From contig JAUIIJ010000009.1 of assembly GCA_030431825.1 (NCBI GenBank), forward strand, positions 1 through 64,000: a DNA stretch of 64,000 bases. Direction: 5' to 3'. This document shows positions 18,641 to 28,091 of this stretch, piece by piece. This stretch comes from Alphaproteobacteria bacterium. GTDB lineage: Bacteria > Pseudomonadota > Alphaproteobacteria > Rhodobacterales > Rhodobacteraceae. The notes under the pieces are model-generated. The model saw only the letters and a list, made by a program, of their open reading frames with translations, was not told where the DNA came from and ran no database searches. Numbering within the stretch: position 1 is the stretch's first letter; each line of letters opens with the position of its first letter. Made by a program: the position numbers and the translations under genes.

Positions 18641-19927
18641 TTACTTGCCGGCGTCCAGAACTTCCTCAAGCGTGCGCAATCCCGTCACCGGCGACTGAAC
18701 CAGCACGGACATGTTGCCCGGCTTGTGCTCGTTGCGCATCATCTTCATGTGCGCCTTGGGCAGGTCGTTCCAGTCGAACACTTCGGACATGCACGGATCC
18801 AACCGTCGTTCCAGCATCAGCTTGTTCGCGGCACTTGCCTGCTTGAGATGGGCAAAATGGCTGCCCTGCAGGCGCTTCTGGTGCATCCATAGATAACGCA
18901 CGTCGAAGGTCAGGTTGAAGCCCGTCGTACCGGCGCAGATCACGACCATTCCGCCCTTCTTGCAGACAAAGGTCGATACCGGGAACGTCGCCTCGCCGGG
19001 ATGTTCGAAAACGATATCGACATTGTTTCCCTTGCCGGTGATCTCCCAGATCGCGGCCCCGAACTTACGCGCTTCCTTGAACCACTCCGCGTATTCGGGC
19101 GTGTTGACCGTCGGCAATTGCCCCCAGCATTTGAAGTCCTTGCGGTTGATGACGCCCTTTGCTCCCAGGCCCATCACGAAATCGCGCTTGTCCTCGTCGG
19201 AGATCACGCCGATCGCGTTTGCACCGGCCGTGTTGATCAACTGGATCGCATAGGAACCCAGCCCCCCGGACGCGCCCCAAACCAGAACGTTCTGGCCCGG
19301 CTTCAATTCATGCGGATGGTGACCGAACAACATCCGGTAGGCGGTGGCAAGCGTCAGCGTGTAACACGCGGCCTCTTCCCAGGTCAGATGCTTGGGGCGC
19401 GGCATCAGCTGCTGCGCCTGAACACGCGTGAACTGGCTGAACGAGCCGTCCGGCGTCTCGTAGCCCCAGATGCGCTGGCTGGGCGAATACATCGGATCGC
19501 CGCCGTTGCACTCTTCGTCGTCGCCATCATCCTGGTTGCAGTGGATCACCACTTCGTCGCCAACCTTCCAGCGCTTGACCTTGTCACCGACCGCCCAGAC
19601 GATGCCGGACGCGTCGGAGCCGGCGATGTGGTAGGGTTGCTTGTGACCGTCAAACGGGCTGATCGGTTTGCCAAGTGCAGCCCAGACGCCATTATAGTTG
19701 ACACCGGCGGCCATCACCAGGACGAGGACATCGTGACTGTCCAGTTCGGGTACATCCAGGACCTCCTGCAACATGGCGGTATCGGGTTCGCCATGACGTT
19801 CCTTGCGGATTGCCCACGCATACATCTTCTTGGGCACATATCCCATGGGAGGGATTTCACCGACCTCATAGAGATCCTTTTCAGGCGCCTCGTAGGGGGC
19901 AATGTCGCTGTTGGTGTCCAGAGCCAT
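18641..19927 (-). CDS. ccr: Crotonyl-CoA carboxylase/reductase
   Basis: MALDTNSDIAPYEAPEKDLYEVGEIPPMGYVPKKMYAWAIRKERHGEPDTAMLQEVLDVPELDSHDVLVLVMAAGVNYNGVWAALG...; zinc-type MDR fold. Confidence 0.97.
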   Translation of the reverse strand: MALDTNSDIAPYEAPEKDLYEVGEIPPMGYVPKKMYAWAIRKERHGEPDTAMLQEVLDVPELDSHDVLVLVMAAGVNYNGVWAALGKPISPFDGHKQPYHIAGSDASGIVWAVGDKVKRWKVGDEVVIHCNQDDGDDEECNGGDPMYSPSQRIWGYETPDGSFSQFTRVQAQQLMPRPKHLTWEEAACYTLTLATAYRMLFGHHPHELKPGQNVLVWGASGGLGSYAIQLINTAGANAIGVISDEDKRDFVMGLGAKGVINRKDFKCWGQLPTVNTPEYAEWFKEARKFGAAIWEITGKGNNVDIVFEHPGEATFPVSTFVCKKGGMVVICAGTTGFNLTFDVRYLWMHQKRLQGSHFAHLKQASAANKLMLERRLDPCMSEVFDWNDLPKAHMKMMRNEHKPGNMSVLVQSPVTGLRTLEEVLDAGK

Positions 19928-19947
19928 GCTGGCCTCCTGTCTTATTG

Positions 19948-19962
19948 TTTGCCGCAATGCAG
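19948..19962. promoter_or_regulatory. Candidate EMC-pathway operator, ccr copy
   Basis: TTTGCCGCAATGCAG, 21 nt upstream of the ccr start; shares GCCGCAATGCAG with the mcl2 upstream region. Confidence 0.55.
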
Positions 19963-20034
19963 AATCATGTATGTCAGAAGGGAATAGAAAGCGCCACGAA
20001 ATATTGCAACAACAATTAGACGCTTTTTGTAATT

Positions 20035-21444
20035 TTATGACCCCGCAGTTGCAGCATTATCCTTTGCTACCGCAGAAACCGGTGCGTCCTTTTCCATGAG
20101 ATGACGAATGGAGTTGGCGTAATACCTGACCAACGCCATCTGATCGGGCTCCACATGATAACGATCCCCCTCGAGCCGAAGGATCCTGCGCTCGACCAGA
20201 TTACGCAGGCCGACCTCGGCGCCGTAATCGCGGCTGTCGCGGGGCAGATGCACATGCGCGTCGGGATAGTTTCTCAGGATCGATCCAAAGGCAACTTCCA
20301 TATCTGCGCGTGTCATCGGCCCCCGCTCCAACATCAACCAGGCCACGATCGGCACCGGCAACATCGGTACGATCGCACCTATCTTGGCAATGAGCTGACG
20401 CGCGAGTGGGACCGTCAGATCGCCGGTGACCTCATTGCGCAAGGCCCTGAGTGACAGCGGCTTGCCGAAACTGACTGCTGCATAGCCAAAGCGATGGTAG
20501 CGCCCTGTCATGCGCAGCCACAATTGCTTGAATGATTTACCCGCAACCACGCCGATTCTGGCGTTGAAGCGTCTTTTGGGATCATTTGCCGCCGCGATCA
20601 GGATGCGGTCTTCGAGAACCCGGTCATAGTTGAGTGCAACCGGCACAAACACCACGTCCCGTCCCTCGGGATCGAAGTCATCGACAATGTATTTCAGCAA
20701 ACCCAGCTTGGGCGGCATCAGCGCGCCCGACAGGCTCAGCCCGCCCTCGGGAAACATCGCCTGCGTGACACCGGCATCTGTGGCAAGTCGCACATAGCGT
20801 GCCAGAACCTTGCGATAGAGTTCGTTCCGCGATTTCCGCCGAATGAAATATGCACCCATCGCGCGGATGAGCCCGCTCAGGGGCCAGACCTGCGCCCACT
20901 CGCCCACCGCATAGGACAACGCCGACCGCTCGGCCGCCAGATAGGTGACGAGCACGTAATCCATATTGCTGCGATGGTTCATTACGAAAACCACCGTGGC
21001 GTCGGGATCGATCCGCTTGAGGCCGGCCTCGTCATGATACCCCAAACGGACACGATACAGCGCGTTCGACAACCATCGCGCGGCGCGAATCGCAAATCCG
21101 AAATAGGCGGATGCGGAAAACGAAGGTACGATTTCGCGCGCATACCGGCTGGCCTCCTGAAAGGCGACGCTCTCGGGAACCCCCTGCGCCCTGGCATGGT
21201 CTGCGACCGCCTGGCTGACCTGCGGATCATAAATCAACCGCTGGATCATGTCATGACGCCGGGCCAGCTTGAACGGCTGGATCGGCCGCTCCAACCGCTT
21301 GTTCAGGCGTGCAACCACGCGCTCGAGCCGGCGCCGGAAAAACCAGCGCACGGAGGGAATCATCACCTTGTCCAAAGCCGCGATCGCCGCAAAACCGAGG
21401 ATCAGGAGCAGCAGCCAGAGCGGAAGTTCAACACGAGTAGTCAT
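20035..21444 (-). CDS. Glycerol-3-phosphate/lysophospholipid acyltransferase family protein
   Basis: ...VVFVMNHRSNMDYVLVTYLAAERSALSYAVGEWAQVWPLSGLIRAMGAYFIRRKS...MFPEGGLSLSG. Confidence 0.88.
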   Translation of the reverse strand: MTTRVELPLWLLLLILGFAAIAALDKVMIPSVRWFFRRRLERVVARLNKRLERPIQPFKLARRHDMIQRLIYDPQVSQAVADHARAQGVPESVAFQEASRYAREIVPSFSASAYFGFAIRAARWLSNALYRVRLGYHDEAGLKRIDPDATVVFVMNHRSNMDYVLVTYLAAERSALSYAVGEWAQVWPLSGLIRAMGAYFIRRKSRNELYRKVLARYVRLATDAGVTQAMFPEGGLSLSGALMPPKLGLLKYIVDDFDPEGRDVVFVPVALNYDRVLEDRILIAAANDPKRRFNARIGVVAGKSFKQLWLRMTGRYHRFGYAAVSFGKPLSLRALRNEVTGDLTVPLARQLIAKIGAIVPMLPVPIVAWLMLERGPMTRADMEVAFGSILRNYPDAHVHLPRDSRDYGAEVGLRNLVERRILRLEGDRYHVEPDQMALVRYYANSIRHLMEKDAPVSAVAKDNAATAGS

Positions 21445-21488
21445 GACCGATCCTTGCAAGCTGCTCCCGCGAGGTAAATATATCTTTC

Positions 21489-22100
21489 ATGACCAGCAAG
21501 CACCTATCCGATCAGCTGACGATAACACCCGGCTTCCGTCCGCACGACCGCGAGCTGGTGGCCAAACTGTTCTGGCATGCCTTTCGCGGCAAGTTGGGAA
21601 AAATCATGTGGCCTGAACGTCGCGCGCTCGACTTCGTTGCGGCCAACCTCGATCCCGATTTTGCGCTGGCCGCCCGCGATCACGCTGGAAACCTGCTTGG
21701 CGTGGCCGGTTTCAAGACTTCGGACGGCGCGCTGCTGGCGGGCGATTTGCGTAGCCTGGCGGCAAGTTACGGCTGGTTCGGTGCGCTTTGGCGAGGTGCG
21801 ATCCTCGGCCTTCTGGAGCGCGAGGTCGAGCCGGACGTGCTCTTGATGGACGGCATTTTCGTGGCCCGCACGGCACGCGGCCAAGGCGTCGGGACGGCGT
21901 TGTTGCACGCAATCTGCGATACGGCGCGCGCACGGGGCCTGTCCGCGGTCCGGCTTGACGTCATCGACGTCAACCCGAGGGCCCGCGCCCTCTATCAACG
22001 CGAGGGCTTTGTCGAAATCGACACGCAGGACATCGGCTTCCTGCGCTACCTGATGAATTTTCGCTCGAGCTCCCGAATGCAGCGCCCCACGGGGGATTGA
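21489..22100 (+). CDS. GNAT family N-acetyltransferase
   Basis: ...DGIFVARTARGQGVGTALLHAICDTARARGLSAVRLDVIDVNPRARALYQREGF. Confidence 0.88.
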   Translation: MTSKHLSDQLTITPGFRPHDRELVAKLFWHAFRGKLGKIMWPERRALDFVAANLDPDFALAARDHAGNLLGVAGFKTSDGALLAGDLRSLAASYGWFGALWRGAILGLLEREVEPDVLLMDGIFVARTARGQGVGTALLHAICDTARARGLSAVRLDVIDVNPRARALYQREGFVEIDTQDIGFLRYLMNFRSSSRMQRPTGD

Positions 22101-22106
22101 ACGCAC

Positions 22107-22120
22107 TTGCCGCAACGCAG
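22107..22120. promoter_or_regulatory. Candidate EMC-pathway operator, ecm copy
   Basis: TTGCCGCAACGCAG, ends 4 bp before the -35 element of the ecm promoter. Confidence 0.5.
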
Positions 22121-22124
22121 CGAA

Positions 22125-22153
22125 TTGACAACGGTTGAAAATTTCTGTTTAGA
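22125..22153 (+). promoter_or_regulatory. Candidate sigma70-type promoter of ecm
   Basis: TTGACA (22125-22130), 17-nt spacer, TTTAGA (22148-22153). Confidence 0.55.
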
Positions 22154-22199
22154 AATCGAATACGCAAGAAAATTGCGCCGCGAAACATCGAGGTCCGAC

Positions 22200-24161
22200 A
22201 TGACGCAAAAAGACCGCCCCTGGCTCATCCGCACATATGCCGGCCACTCCACGGCACAGGCCAGCAACGCCCTTTATCGCAGCAACCTCGCCAAAGGTCA
22301 GACCGGACTCTCTGTTGCCTTCGATCTGCCAACCCAGACAGGATATGACAGCGACCACACGCTTGCGCGTGGCGAAGTCGGAAAGGTCGGCGTGCCTGTC
22401 TGCCACCTTGGCGACATGCGCGCACTCTTCGACCAGATCCCGCTGGAGCAGATGAACACCTCGATGACTATCAACGCCACGGCCCCGTGGCTGCTGGCAC
22501 TGTATATTGCCGTCGCCGAGGAGCAGGGCGCGGATATCAGCAGGTTGCAAGGCACGGTCCAGAATGACCTGATCAAGGAATACCTGAGCCGGGGCACGTA
22601 TGTCTGCCCGCCAAAACCGTCGCTCAAGATGATCGCCGACGTGGCAGAATACTGCTATGCGCACGTCCCCAAATGGAACCCGATGAACGTCTGCTCCTAT
22701 CACCTGCAAGAGGCCGGCGCGACGCCCGAGCAGGAACTGGCCTTTGCGCTGGCCACCGCCATAGCGGTGCTGGACGAACTGCGACCGAGGGTCCCGGATT
22801 CTGATTTTCCGGCACTGGTCGGGCGAATCTCGTTCTTCGTGAATGCCGGCATCCGCTTTGTCACCGAAATGTGCAAGATGCGAGCCTTCGTCGATCTTTG
22901 GGACGAAATCTGCGAACAACGCTACGGTGTGACCGATCCCAAAATGCGACGGTTCCGCTATGGCGTCCAGGTGAATTCGCTCGGCCTCACCGAGCAGCAA
23001 CCCGAGAACAATGTCTATCGCATCCTGATCGAGATGCTGGCCGTGACACTGTCCAAGAATGCACGGGCACGCGCCGTGCAGTTGCCCGCCTGGAACGAGG
23101 CGCTCGGCCTTCCCCGTCCGTGGGATCAGCAGTGGTCGATGCGGATGCAGCAAATTCTGGCCTTCGAGACCGACCTGCTGGAATATGGCGACCTCTTTGA
23201 TCGGAATCCGGTCGTCGAGGCCAAGGTGGAAGAACTCAAGACCGGTGCCCGGGCGGAACTCGCCAACCTCGACAGCATGGGTGGTGCGATTTCCTCGATC
23301 GAATACATGAAGTCACGCCTCGTCGACTCCAATGCCGAGCGCCTGAACCGGATCGAAGCAGGCGAAACCACGGTTGTCGGCGTGAACAAGTTCACCACCA
23401 CCGAACCTTCGCCCCTGATGAGCGAAGACGGCGGCATCATGATCGTTGATCCGGCAGTCGAACAGGACCAGATCAACCGGCTTGCCGCGTGGCGGGCCGG
23501 GCGGGATGATGCCAAGGTCGCTGCCGCACTGGCGGCCCTGAGAGAGGCCGCAGCCAGCGGCGCAAACGTTATGGAACCCTCGATCGCCGCCGCCAGGGCC
23601 GGTGTCACGACGGGTGAATGGGCCGAACAGATGCGTCAGGTCTTTGGCACCTATCGCGGCCCCACCGGTGTCTCGGGTTCGCCGTCGAACAAAACCGAAG
23701 GGCTTGACGAAATTCGCGAGGCTGTGGACGCGGTCAGCGACAAGCTGGGCCGTCGCCTCAAATTCCTTGTCGGCAAACCCGGTCTGGACGGACACTCCAA
23801 TGGCGCCGAGCAGATCGCATTTCGGGCCCGCGATTGCGGCATGGACATTTCCTACGATGGCATTCGCCTTACCCCGGAGGAAATCGTTGCCTCGGTCCGG
23901 GACAGCAACGCCCATGTTGTCGGTTTGTCGATTCTTTCAGGAAGCCATATCCCGCTGGTCGAGGAGGTCATGAACAGAATGCAGGCAGCCGGTCTGTCAC
24001 ACATTCCCGTGATCGTGGGCGGAATCATACCCGACGAAGATTCGCAACGCTTGCAACAGATGGGGGTTTCCAAGGTATACACGCCAAAGGATTTCGAGTT
24101 GAACACAATCATGACGGATATTGTGACGCTCGTGGATCCTGCGGAAATGGCCGCTCAATAG
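22200..24161 (+). CDS. ecm: (2R)-ethylmalonyl-CoA mutase (B12-dependent; MeaA-like)
   Basis: MTQKDRPWLIRTYAGHSTAQASNALYRSNLAKGQTGLSVAFDLPTQTGYDSDH...; C-terminal B12 motif KPGLDGHSNGAEQIAFRARDCGMD. Confidence 0.93.
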   Translation: MTQKDRPWLIRTYAGHSTAQASNALYRSNLAKGQTGLSVAFDLPTQTGYDSDHTLARGEVGKVGVPVCHLGDMRALFDQIPLEQMNTSMTINATAPWLLALYIAVAEEQGADISRLQGTVQNDLIKEYLSRGTYVCPPKPSLKMIADVAEYCYAHVPKWNPMNVCSYHLQEAGATPEQELAFALATAIAVLDELRPRVPDSDFPALVGRISFFVNAGIRFVTEMCKMRAFVDLWDEICEQRYGVTDPKMRRFRYGVQVNSLGLTEQQPENNVYRILIEMLAVTLSKNARARAVQLPAWNEALGLPRPWDQQWSMRMQQILAFETDLLEYGDLFDRNPVVEAKVEELKTGARAELANLDSMGGAISSIEYMKSRLVDSNAERLNRIEAGETTVVGVNKFTTTEPSPLMSEDGGIMIVDPAVEQDQINRLAAWRAGRDDAKVAAALAALREAAASGANVMEPSIAAARAGVTTGEWAEQMRQVFGTYRGPTGVSGSPSNKTEGLDEIREAVDAVSDKLGRRLKFLVGKPGLDGHSNGAEQIAFRARDCGMDISYDGIRLTPEEIVASVRDSNAHVVGLSILSGSHIPLVEEVMNRMQAAGLSHIPVIVGGIIPDEDSQRLQQMGVSKVYTPKDFELNTIMTDIVTLVDPAEMAAQ

Positions 24162-24250
24162 GATAAATTTGTTATTTCTTAAAATAAATTTGTTCTGCTT
24201 GAAAAATTGACGCTGAAATGCGTCGCTGCGGTACTTAATGTGTCAGGTTG

Positions 24251-24269
24251 TGACGCAAAATTTGCGTCA
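24251..24269. promoter_or_regulatory. Perfect 19-bp palindrome upstream of H-NS-like gene
   Basis: TGACGCAAA-A-TTTGCGTCA, 23 bp before ATG 24292. Confidence 0.65.
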
Positions 24270-24291
24270 TATTCGGTTATGGGAGAAGCTT

Positions 24292-24615
24292 ATGACAATT
24301 GACCTTACGTCGATGTCGCGAAAAGAACTGAAGAAACTGAGCAAGGACGTCGAGAAAGCCATTAGAGACGCCGAGAAGCGAGAGCGCAAAGAGGCGTTGG
24401 AAGCCGCAGAAAGAGCAGCTGCGGAATACGGCTTTGCACTGAGCGAATTGTCGGGTGACCCAGTCGCGCGAAAGTCTGCCAAAGGCTCGAAAGCTGCTGC
24501 AAAGTACCGCAATCCCGATGATCCGGCGCAAACCTGGTCCGGCAGAGGCCGCAAACCACAATGGATTCACGATGCCCTGGCAAACGGCAAGGACATCGCG
24601 GATCTGGAAATTTAA
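24292..24615 (+). CDS. H-NS/HvrA family nucleoid-associated protein
   Basis: [36 protein letters not shown]...[36 protein letters not shown] (C-terminal H-NS DNA-binding motif). Confidence 0.93.
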   Translation: MTIDLTSMSRKELKKLSKDVEKAIRDAEKRERKEALEAAERAAAEYGFALSELSGDPVARKSAKGSKAAAKYRNPDDPAQTWSGRGRKPQWIHDALANGKDIADLEI

Positions 24616-24632
24616 ATCAGGCAAACCCCGAC

Positions 24633-25337
24633 ATGACAATTCATATTGGCGCAAAACCCGGGCAGATCGCGGATACCGTTTTGCTCCCGGGCGATCCGTA
24701 TCGCGCGAAATGGGCCGCGGAAACCTTTCTGAGCGACGTGGAGCTCGTGAACGAAGTACGCGGCATGTTGGGGTTTACCGGTCTCTGGAACGGTAAACGT
24801 GTTACAATCCAGGGAAGCGGCATGGGAATGCCATCGCTCTCGATCTACGCGAACGAATTGATTCGCGATTATGATGCCAAGACGCTGATCCGCATCGGGT
24901 CCTGTGGCGGCATGCAGGAACAGGTCGCCGTGCGCGACATCATCCTGGCAATGACCGCAAGCACGCTTACCACGCCGTCACGCGGCATCTTCAAGGAGTT
25001 GTCCTATGCTCCGTGTGCCGACTGGTCCCTGCTGCGGGCTGCCGTCGGCGCCGCCGAGCGCCGGGATAGCAGACTCCATGTGGGCGGAATCTATTCGTCC
25101 GATGTGTTCTATGACGAACGGCCCGACCTGAACGAGCAGATGGTGCGCCACGGGATCCTGGGCGTCGAAATGGAAGCGGCGGAACTCTATACACTCGCCG
25201 CGCGCTACGGTCGTCGCGCACTCGCCGTGCTGACAGTGTCGGATCACCTGCTTACGGGTGAAGCGCTCCCTTCCGATCAGCGTGAGACCAGCTTTGGCGA
25301 CATGGTGGAAATCGCGCTCGAAGCGGCGTTTTCCTGA
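24633..25337 (+). CDS. deoD: Purine-nucleoside phosphorylase (DeoD type)
   Basis: [33 protein letters not shown]...[30 protein letters not shown]. Confidence 0.96.
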   Translation: MTIHIGAKPGQIADTVLLPGDPYRAKWAAETFLSDVELVNEVRGMLGFTGLWNGKRVTIQGSGMGMPSLSIYANELIRDYDAKTLIRIGSCGGMQEQVAVRDIILAMTASTLTTPSRGIFKELSYAPCADWSLLRAAVGAAERRDSRLHVGGIYSSDVFYDERPDLNEQMVRHGILGVEMEAAELYTLAARYGRRALAVLTVSDHLLTGEALPSDQRETSFGDMVEIALEAAFS

Positions 25338-25364
25338 ACCCTGACACTGCCTGGCATGACCGGC

Positions 25365-26222
25365 TCAGCGACCGTGGCTCTTGTCGTAACCGTTGATTCC
25401 GGGACTGTTCCAACCTGCCAGATCGCCCTCCAGCGGTTCGAATACCTCGACCAGCAACGGATGGCACACCGCCACGTCACTGGAATGTTCGGCACTGCAA
25501 TCGCCGCCCGGACAGGCACTCAGCCCGCCCAGGAGATCGATTTCGGCAAAGAACTCCAGATAGTCGCCCGGTCGTACCGGGCTGGCCTTCATGAAATACT
25601 GCCCGGTATCGCGGGTAAAGCCGGTGCACATGAACACGTTCAGCACGTCATGCACATGGGGTTCGGCCTCGTCCAGCGTCAGGCCCATGTGATCCGCCAG
25701 CGCCCGCACCAGGTTTGAATGGCAGCAATGGTGGTATTGTCCGCCCGCCAGCAGATTGCCGGTATAGGGATCGCACCGGGTTCCGATCACGTCATGCACC
25801 GATCCGCCAAAGCTGTCCTTGCCATACCAGTCCAGCGTGTCGGCCACGATCGTGGCCATCGGGCGCAGATAGGGAAAGCTGCTCCACAACCGCTGCCCGG
25901 TGCTCACGTGGGTGCCGTGCAAGGCGCGTGTCTTGCCGGAATAGAATCGTTCGTCAATATTTGCCGCATTCCACAGGTTGAGATCACCCACCTGCGGACC
26001 CTCGACGGAACTGATCCGGAAAAAATGACCCCCAGGCACCTCAAAACACGCAGCCTCGCGCGGCGGCACCAGGATCTCGTCGGTATTGCGGGCTTTCCTG
26101 CGTGCGGTCGCATAGCGGGCAAGATCGGGTGCCGGCAGCGTGTCCGGAGGATAGCAGATTACCGGGGCAACGGCGCGACGCGCCTCGGCATCGGCAGGAG
26201 GGTCGAATGGCATCTGGCGCAC
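25365..26222 (-). CDS. DUF1989 (urea carboxylase-associated) family protein
   Basis: ...VPGGHFFRISSVEGPQVGDLNLWNAAN...RCDPYTGNLLAGGQYHHCCHSNLVRAL. Confidence 0.82.
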   Translation of the reverse strand: MRQMPFDPPADAEARRAVAPVICYPPDTLPAPDLARYATARRKARNTDEILVPPREAACFEVPGGHFFRISSVEGPQVGDLNLWNAANIDERFYSGKTRALHGTHVSTGQRLWSSFPYLRPMATIVADTLDWYGKDSFGGSVHDVIGTRCDPYTGNLLAGGQYHHCCHSNLVRALADHMGLTLDEAEPHVHDVLNVFMCTGFTRDTGQYFMKASPVRPGDYLEFFAEIDLLGGLSACPGGDCSAEHSSDVAVCHPLLVEVFEPLEGDLAGWNSPGINGYDKSHGR

Positions 26223-26298
26223 TCCATTGGGTGTTTTCCCTGACAGTGCGCCAGAATGCCGGACAGGGGAAGCCCCCGCCCCTCCTCCCGGTCGGAGA

Positions 26299-27483
26299 TC
26301 AAATCACCACGACATCCAGTGGCGGAAAACCGTTGAAGCCGATCGACGCATAGGTCGACGTATACGCCCCGCAGCTGCGGATGATGAACCGGTCACCCGC
26401 GCGCAGACCCAGCGGCAGCGCGACCGGACGCTTTTCATAGAGCACGTCGGCGCTGTCGCAGGAGGGACCGGCGAGAATGCAGGGACCGGTTTCTTCGTGG
26501 TCGCGATCGGTGATGAACTGATAACGGATCGACTCGTCCATGGTCTCGGCCAGCCCCGAGAACTTGCCGATATCGAGATACACCCAGCGGAACATGTCAG
26601 CGTCCGATTTTCTGGACACCAGCAACACTTCGGCGGCGATCATACCTGCCTCGGCAACCATGCCACGGCCGGGTTCTGCCATGATCTGCGGAACATCGCC
26701 AAAGCGGTCCGCGATCAGGTCGATCACCTTGGCGGCATAGGGCGTCGGCGCCTCGATTTCCTCGTCGTAATGGGCCGGGAAACCGCCACCGATGTTCAGC
26801 AGGCTCAGGTCGTGGCCCGCCGCCTTTGCTTCGGCCCAGATCCGGGCGACCTGATCCAGCGTCGCCGTCCACATCTCGGCACGTCGGGTCTGGCTGCCCA
26901 CGTGGAACGAGAAACCGACAGGCGACAGGCCCAGTTCAACTGCCATGTCCAGCAGCTTGATTGCCTTGTCGCGTGCACAGCCGAATTTGCGCGACAGCGG
27001 CCAGTCGGCCTGGGACGCATCCACGATCAGACGGATGTAGACCCGGCTTCCCGGTGCGAATTCGGCGATCTTTTCCAATTCCTCCTCGGCATCGGCCGCG
27101 AAGAGGGTCACACCGACATGGTGTGCAAATGCAATATCGGACGCACGCTTGACGGTATTTCCAAACGAGATGTGATCCGGATCCGCCCCGAGGCTGAGGC
27201 ACAGTTCGATTTCCGCGCGGGACGCCGCGTCAAATCCCGACCCGAGTTCCACCAGCGTCTCGATGATTTCGCGCTGCGGGTTGGCCTTGACCGCATAGTG
27301 AATATGCGCACGCCCCAGCCCCGCCTTGAGCGCGTGATACTGGCGCGCGACGGCTTCGAGGTCCAGAACCAGGGTGGGACGATCAAACCGCACTGTCTTG
27401 AGGAAAGACTCGATACGGTTCTCGGGAAAAACTGCGGGCGCAATGCGAGAGGCAGCCGACATGTCGGTTACGATAGCGTTCAT
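26299..27483 (-). CDS. Ornithine/lysine decarboxylase, fold-III PLP type
   Basis: MNAIVTDMSAASRIAPAV...HYAVKANPQREIIETLVELGSGFDAASRAEIELCLSLG...GPSCDSADVLYEKRPVALPLGLRAGDRFIIRSCGAYTSTYASIGFNGFPPLDVVVI. Confidence 0.9.
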   Translation of the reverse strand: MNAIVTDMSAASRIAPAVFPENRIESFLKTVRFDRPTLVLDLEAVARQYHALKAGLGRAHIHYAVKANPQREIIETLVELGSGFDAASRAEIELCLSLGADPDHISFGNTVKRASDIAFAHHVGVTLFAADAEEELEKIAEFAPGSRVYIRLIVDASQADWPLSRKFGCARDKAIKLLDMAVELGLSPVGFSFHVGSQTRRAEMWTATLDQVARIWAEAKAAGHDLSLLNIGGGFPAHYDEEIEAPTPYAAKVIDLIADRFGDVPQIMAEPGRGMVAEAGMIAAEVLLVSRKSDADMFRWVYLDIGKFSGLAETMDESIRYQFITDRDHEETGPCILAGPSCDSADVLYEKRPVALPLGLRAGDRFIIRSCGAYTSTYASIGFNGFPPLDVVVI

Positions 27484-27692
27484 GGTCATCTCCAACAGAC
27501 CCGGCCATATATGACCGCTCACTTCCATTCAGAGACGTTACCGTCGCTACGTAACCATGGGGGATGAGCCCTTGGGACAGAGGCGCGTGCGTTGGCGTCT
27601 TGAAGCCGCATATCGTGCCAAACGCGATTCCGATCAAGAGGAAAAATGCTCTGACCCGAATTTTATTCTTCGGTCTGAGGGGCTGGCGCGGA

Positions 27693-27899
27693 TCAGCCAG
27701 AAGCGCGCGCCATGCAAACGCGGGGCGCACGATCGGTTCCGGTACGCATCTGCCCTCCGCAGGCGAGGCAATGATAGTAATCGGCGGCGACGGACCGATC
27801 AGCCCGCCATCGGCACTGCCGCGTCACGGTCGAGTTGCGCGAACGCCATGTGAAATAGGCCGCGACACCGATCAGGAGGAAGACCAGCAGGATCAGCAT
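27693..27899 (-). CDS. Small membrane-anchored protein with putative zinc-ribbon cysteines
   Basis: 68 aa: MLILLVFLLIGVAAYFTWRSRNSTVTRQCRWRAD...YYHCLACGGQMRTGTDRAPRVC; N-terminal TM and four Cys. Confidence 0.55.
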   Translation of the reverse strand: MLILLVFLLIGVAAYFTWRSRNSTVTRQCRWRADRSVAADYYHCLACGGQMRTGTDRAPRVCMARASG

Positions 27900-27941
27900 C
27901 GCACCACCCTGCCGGTCGATCCGCGGAAGCCGTGGTTGCGC

Positions 27942-28091
27942 TCACGCCGCAGGGGCATATTCGAAATATTCGACCCGACCGGTTTCTTCGCCCTCGGGTG
28001 CGGGCTCGGGAACATAATATGCAAAGGCCTGCTCCAGGATTTCGAGAGCTTCGCGAACCGTGGGGTTCGGTGTTTTCTTGGGCGTATTCAT
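27942..28091 (-). CDS. Small conserved-looking hypothetical protein (49 aa; not in supplied ORF track)
   Basis: MNTPKKTPNPTVREALEILEQAFAYYVPEPAPEGEETGRVEYFEYAPAA; preceded by GGAG RBS. Confidence 0.6.
   Translation of the reverse strand: MNTPKKTPNPTVREALEILEQAFAYYVPEPAPEGEETGRVEYFEYAPAA

Noticed and set aside
22149-23153. 334-aa minus-strand ORF opposite ecm
   Set aside because: Antisense to a confident ecm CDS
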